Assembly: GCA_024684665.1 (NCBI GenBank)
Contig: JAIKWN010000077.1
Location: 1-9,329 of the forward strand
Length of the DNA: 9,329 bases
Reading direction: 5' to 3'
Source: Clostridiales bacterium
Lineage (GTDB): Bacteria > Bacillota_A > Clostridia > Christensenellales > Aristaeellaceae
Position numbers and translations under genes: made by a program. Positions 6,103 through 9,329 of the stretch are shown here, piece after piece; the first letter of the stretch is position 1; the number at the start of each line of letters is the position of its first letter. The notes under the pieces were generated by a model. It was not told where the DNA came from. It made no database searches and saw only the letters and a program-made list of their open reading frames with translations.

Positions 6103-8522
6103 GTGCTAACCTCCATTCTTTCGTCAGTTGAGGCCGCGACCTCAGTCGGCTTGGTGGTCATAATCCCGTACAGCCTGGTGTTCTTCGGGAAGTGATCCTG
6201 GAAGGGGAGGATGACGTTGCCGTAGAACAGGAGGCCTTCACCCTCGCTGCTCTGCGTGACGTAAGACAGCTGGTGCGGGGAGATGCCCAGCTTCTTCGCC
6301 AGGATTTCACGGTCGCCGGAAGCCTGGTTCAGCATGTAGATATAGTCGGAGTTTTCAAAGATGTTCTCGATTTCCTGACTGGCCAGCAGATCCTTCACGT
6401 TCTGGGTGATCCCGGTCGGAATGCCGCCCCACTTGCGGAAGCGCTTCCAGATCTCCACGCTGTAGGCGGCGGTCTGCTCTTCCTTCAGCAGGAGGTGGAA
6501 TTCGTCCATATAGTACCGTGTGGATTTGCCCTCTGCGCGGTTCGCGGTTACACGTCCCCAGACCTGGTCCTGGACGATCAGCATGCCCAGCTTTTTCAGC
6601 TGTTTGCCCAGTTCCTTGATGTCATAGCAGACAAGGCGGTTCTGGACATCCACATTGGTTCGGTGATTGAACACGTTCAGGGAACCGGTCACATAGATCT
6701 CCAGCGCGGTTGCCAGGGACTGCGCTTCCCTTTCTTCCTGCTTCCGGAGCGCGTTGTACAGATCTTCCAGAATCGGCACGTTCTCCGGGGTCGGGTTGTT
6801 CAGGTACGGCTGGTAGATGATATGCACCGCGCGGTCGATGATCGTCTTTTCGATCGGCTGCAGGCCGTCCCGGCCGCCGACAATGAGTTCGCAGAGCGAC
6901 AGGATAAAGTCAGACTTCAGGGAGAGCGGGTTTTCATCATCGCTGTAGTTCAGGTTAATATCCATCGGGTTGATGTAAGAATCACTGGTAGGGGAGATTC
7001 GGATCACCTGCCCGTGAAACATATTGACCAGCGGGTAATACTCGCCCTCGGGATCGCAGATGATGACATCGTCATTGGTGACCAGAATGACATTGGTGAT
7101 TTCACGCTTGGCAGCGAACGATTTGCCGGAGCCCGGTGTACCCAGGATCAGACCGTTGGGGTTCTTCAGCCATTTGCGGTCCACCATGATCAGGTTGTTC
7201 GACAGTGCGTTCAGACCGCAGTACAGCGCTTCCTTGCTGGTCTGGAACAGCTCCTGGGTGGTGAAGGGGACAAAGATCGCGGTGGACGAGGTCGTGAGAC
7301 CGCGCTGAATCCTGATGTTATTGAGGCCAAGCGGCAGGCAGGAAACCATGCCCGCTTCCTGCTGAAAGTCCAGGGGAACCAGCTGGCAGTTGTGCTGCTG
7401 GGCCAGGCTCTGCGCCTGCTTTACGTTCAGGCTCAGCTGTTTTTTGCTGTCTGCCGTATTCATGACCAGGAACGTGATCAGGAACATGCGCTCATTCCGG
7501 CTCTGCAGATCCTCCAGGAGTTTCTTGGCTTCACCGCCGTATGTGGACAGATCGCTGGGGATGATGTCCATGTCGTATCCGGCGCGCACTGCCTTCTTCT
7601 GCTCTTCGATCTTCATCTTGTCCAGGTCTGTGATCTTGCGTTTGACATCCTTGATCGCGGCCACCTGATCAATGGCCTGGACATGAAGGGAAACGATCAG
7701 GCTGGATTCCATGGCCAGGAAGTCTGCGAGACACCGGTCATTCAGGTCCGCGGCCAGGATGGAGAAGAAACTGATTTCCCCCTGCTTGCTGCCCATGCCG
7801 AAGGAATTCTTTTCCCGGAAATCAAAACTGGACGGCGCAATGAAGTCCTTTGTGGACAGGCCTGTCGGCGCGAGCCATTTCCAGTCAAACTGAAAAGGCG
7901 CCTGGGTGTCCATGTGGAACATGTCATGCATCAGTTTCAGACGCTCCCGGCCGTCCAGGGGAGACGCGGCGACACCCAGCTGCTTGAAGTTGTTGAGCAG
8001 GCCAATCTCGATCCTCTCCAGTCTGGGCTTTGCCGCTTTGTAGTTCTCTGCGTCAATACCGTAGGTAATGAACTTGGTCTTGGTCAGTCCGTTGTTGCCC
8101 TTCGCCAGCTGATTCTGGAGCATGTCCACATATTCATGCCGGACATCGTTGAAACCGTCATCGCGGTCCGGAATGGCAATGCTTTGCTCGAAGGATTCAA
8201 CACTGGCGGTCAGGTTGAGGAACGAGAACTGCAGATGAATGGCGGAATCGAAGTAATTCAGGAAATCGCACCAGCCTTCGAATATGGACGTCTTGTCGTC
8301 GTTCTGCGCCAGCTGGTAATTGATGTCCTGAAACTGAATGGTCTTTGTGTAATACCTGTCGGTGACCCGGCAAACACCGTCAGGCCACATCCGCTGGTAG
8401 GGGATGGTGTCCTGCGCCGTGTGCGGGCCTTTCTTACTGCTTTGCCGGCTGCGGGCCATCAGTTCCTGCAGCTGCTTTTTCTGGGCCCGGGTCAGCCTGA
8501 GCTTTTCTTTTGTCTTTGCCAT
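6099..8522 (-). CDS. virB4: VirB4-type conjugative transfer ATPase (CD1110-like)
   Basis: An 807-residue cytoplasmic ATPase that drives assembly of the mating channel and substrate transfer. The N-terminal half (about 1-430) is the VirB4 membrane-associated domain. The C-terminal RecA-like motor holds Walker A GTPGSGKS (461-468), the CDPEGEYYPL motif (489-498), Walker B YYMDEFHLLL (Asp673, Glu674) and the ITQN sensor motif (705-708). Length and motifs fit the intact family; nothing is missing. I chose the ATG at 8522 because the protein then starts MAKTKEKLRLTRAQKK, as its relatives do, and the upstream extension only duplicates the reverse frame of prgI. The nearest ribosome binding site, AGGAGG, is unusually far away (14 bases after AGGAGGT) and no other start codon lies between. 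The gene starts 89 bases inside prgI, so translation is probably coupled. The stop overlaps the next start as ATGA. Confidence 0.97.
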   Translation of the reverse strand: MAKTKEKLRLTRAQKKQLQELMARSRQSSKKGPHTAQDTIPYQRMWPDGVCRVTDRYYTKTIQFQDINYQLAQNDDKTSIFEGWCDFLNYFDSAIHLQFSFLNLTASVESFEQSIAIPDRDDGFNDVRHEYVDMLQNQLAKGNNGLTKTKFITYGIDAENYKAAKPRLERIEIGLLNNFKQLGVAASPLDGRERLKLMHDMFHMDTQAPFQFDWKWLAPTGLSTKDFIAPSSFDFREKNSFGMGSKQGEISFFSILAADLNDRCLADFLAMESSLIVSLHVQAIDQVAAIKDVKRKITDLDKMKIEEQKKAVRAGYDMDIIPSDLSTYGGEAKKLLEDLQSRNERMFLITFLVMNTADSKKQLSLNVKQAQSLAQQHNCQLVPLDFQQEAGMVSCLPLGLNNIRIQRGLTTSSTAIFVPFTTQELFQTSKEALYCGLNALSNNLIMVDRKWLKNPNGLILGTPGSGKSFAAKREITNVILVTNDDVIICDPEGEYYPLVNMFHGQVIRISPTSDSYINPMDINLNYSDDENPLSLKSDFILSLCELIVGGRDGLQPIEKTIIDRAVHIIYQPYLNNPTPENVPILEDLYNALRKQEEREAQSLATALEIYVTGSLNVFNHRTNVDVQNRLVCYDIKELGKQLKKLGMLIVQDQVWGRVTANRAEGKSTRYYMDEFHLLLKEEQTAAYSVEIWKRFRKWGGIPTGITQNVKDLLASQEIENIFENSDYIYMLNQASGDREILAKKLGISPHQLSYVTQSSEGEGLLFYGNVILPFQDHFPKNTRLYGIMTTKPTEVAASTDERMEVST

Positions 8523-8880
8523 GTAGGATTTTTCTGACCTCCTGTCTGTTTCGGGTATTCTGCTCAATGACCGCATAGAAGTTATCCGTCCGGTAGACGC
8601 GCGTCCGGGGACGGACAAACCGTGCCTGAATGAAATGCTTCAGCAGCACCTCCAGCGGCTGTCCGTGGCGCTCGAACATGGCGAACATGAAAAAGGGCAG
8701 CATGATGACAATCATGAGGGCGGCCGCCATGCTGACCCCGAGCGTGCCTTTGGTCAGGAAAAACAGGGGCAGGCCGACCAGTGCGCCGAGGCCGAAGCAG
8801 ACAACCTGGCGTTTGGTCAGGTTGCACAGAAACCTGGACTTGACGCGGGTCAGCTCATTGGGAACGGGTACATATGCCAT
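8434..8880 (-). CDS. prgI: PrgI-family inner-membrane protein of the conjugation channel
   Basis: A 148-residue membrane protein. It begins MAYVPVPNELTRVKSRFLCN, a typical PrgI opening, followed by two closely spaced membrane spans (about 25-45, VVCFGLGALVGLPLFFL, and about 48-69, VSMAAALMIVIMLPFFMFAM). The cytoplasmic part follows with the conserved run HGQPLEVLLKHFIQARF and YRTDNFYAV. PrgI is always found next to VirB4 in Gram-positive type IV systems and probably belongs to the inner-membrane platform, in the position of VirB3. The ATG at 8880 is six bases after AGGAGGT and is preferred over the GTG six codons upstream (8898), which lies before that binding site. The last 29 codons, encoding a Lys/Ala/Pro-rich tail, overlap the start of virB4. 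The gap to the upstream VirB6-like gene is 23 bases. Confidence 0.93.
   Translation of the reverse strand: MAYVPVPNELTRVKSRFLCNLTKRQVVCFGLGALVGLPLFFLTKGTLGVSMAAALMIVIMLPFFMFAMFERHGQPLEVLLKHFIQARFVRPRTRVYRTDNFYAVIEQNTRNRQEVRKILHGKDKRKAQADPGPEKAAAGTDGPQPAKQ
8533..8546 (-). repeat. Second copy of the 14-base leader GACAGGAGGTCAGA, before virB4
   Basis: Reads GACAGGAGGTCAGA on the minus strand, identical to the leader in front of prgI (8883-8896), exactly 350 bases away. The AGGAGGT core is the only strong ribosome binding site before virB4, but it is 14 bases from the ATG compared with 6 at prgI. It lies inside the prgI reading frame. The identical flanks suggest a copied translation-start segment or chance similarity around a strong binding site. 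Confidence 0.6.
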
Positions 8881-8882
8881 AA

Positions 8883-8896
8883 TCTGACCTCCTGTC
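8883..8896 (-). promoter_or_regulatory. Ribosome binding site of prgI, first copy of the shared 14-base leader
   Basis: GACAGGAGGTCAGA on the minus strand, with AGGAGGT six bases before the ATG at 8880. It decides the prgI start in favour of MAYVPVP over the upstream GTG, because that GTG overlaps the binding site itself. Confidence 0.75.
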
Positions 8897-8903
8897 ACGC
8901 GGC

Positions 8904-9329
8904 TTACCTGGCATTAAAGATGGACTTTGCCACACTGCTGGACTTGAACAGCGTGAAGCAGAGCAGCACGGTATATCCGATGCATGTCCAGAGCGCGGCG
9001 CCGACATCACCCGTGACAGAAATCCCGCGCACCAGGACAGCATAGATGGCAACGCATACCATGATCAGAAAAGCCTGAAAGCCCAGCGCAAACAGGGACC
9101 GAAGATAGTTCTGCCCCATCTGCCCCCATTCGCGGTTCGCCATGGTGGCCATCGGGATCGGCGCAATGGAGGTGACCATATAGATCTCAATCATGCGCCC
9201 ATAGACGATAATGAAAATGCAGATGCTGAGGATCCAGGCGATAATGCCCATCAGGGAGGACTGGAACCACAGCCCGAACAGCGGGCCGACGTCCATCGCC
9301 CTGAGGCGGGATTCCATACCGGACATGAT
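8904..9329 (-). CDS. VirB6/TrbL-like polytopic channel protein (CD1112-like), C-terminal part, cut by window edge
   Basis: The last 141 residues of a multi-span membrane protein; the reading frame stays open to the end of the window, so the start lies beyond base 9329. The visible part has hydrophobic segments LMGIIAWILSICIFIIVYG, YLRSLFALGFQAFLIMVCVA and, near the C-terminus, ALWTCIGYTVLLCFTLF. Between the first two is GRMIEIYMVTSIAPIPMATM, a run I recognise from VirB6/TrbL-like proteins of Tn1549/CTn elements. Such proteins usually have close to 300 residues, so about half is visible. They form part of the inner-membrane conduit for the DNA-relaxase complex, next to PrgI and VirB4. The Met encoded at 9326 is internal to the family alignment and should not be taken as the start. 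The stop is 23 bases before the prgI ATG. Confidence 0.9.
   Translation of the reverse strand: MMSGMESRLRAMDVGPLFGLWFQSSLMGIIAWILSICIFIIVYGRMIEIYMVTSIAPIPMATMANREWGQMGQNYLRSLFALGFQAFLIMVCVAIYAVLVRGISVTGDVGAALWTCIGYTVLLCFTLFKSSSVAKSIFNAR

Noticed and set aside
6192..8537. A 781-codon open frame on the plus strand
   Set aside because: It lies wholly opposite virB4, whose motifs are unmistakable. Its protein is His/Val/Gln/Leu-rich with no recognisable domain, as expected for the reverse frame of a GC-biased gene, and I see no ribosome binding site suited to it.

Overview
The window is one uninterrupted block of a Gram-positive conjugation module, apparently from an integrative and conjugative element of the Tn1549 / Clostridioides difficile CTn type. 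All eight recognisable genes are on the minus strand, so the operon reads from right to left. I see no convincing plus-strand gene, tRNA, rRNA, CRISPR array, integrase or attachment site. The host is probably a gut-type Clostridia (Bacillota). The reasons are the gene set, strong AGGAGG-type ribosome binding sites, Sec-type signal peptides, cell-wall hydrolases instead of outer-membrane channel parts, and a moderately high GC content (mid-50s percent by eye).

Layout in transcription order: (1) C-terminal part of a VirB6/TrbL-like polytopic channel protein, cut by the right edge (8904-9329). (2) PrgI-family two-helix membrane protein (8434-8880). (3) VirB4-type ATPase (6099-8522), overlapping prgI by 89 nt. 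(4) A 68-residue single-span membrane protein (5896-6102). (5) A 677-residue membrane-anchored NlpC/P60 (C40) hydrolase of the CD1108 mobile-element family (3866-5899). (6) A second, shorter, secreted NlpC/P60 protein whose C-terminal domain is about 64% identical to that of gene 5 (3071-3793). (7) A DUF4315 coiled-coil protein (2748-3062). (8) A DUF4366 / CD1107-family surface protein with a signal peptide, Ig-like N-terminus, Pro/Thr-rich linkers and an acidic cytoplasmic tail (1364-2764). (9) The first 434 codons of a type IA topoisomerase III (topB), cut by the left edge (1-1304).

Taken together, VirB6 and PrgI would form the inner channel, VirB4 would power assembly and transfer, the C40 enzymes would open the peptidoglycan, and the DUF4366/DUF4315 proteins are accessory envelope parts. 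TopB would handle DNA topology during conjugative replication. The genes are packed tightly: two ATGA stop/start overlaps, one 89-nt overlap and one 17-nt overlap. Only two sizeable intercistronic gaps exist, and each contains an RNA hairpin just upstream of the next gene's ribosome binding site.

The least ordinary features are the tandem pair of C40 hydrolases (one anchored, one secreted), the two intercistronic hairpins that divide the operon, and the opposite charges of the predicted cytoplasmic tails. I found no clearly new system; this is a known conjugation module with some local peculiarities.
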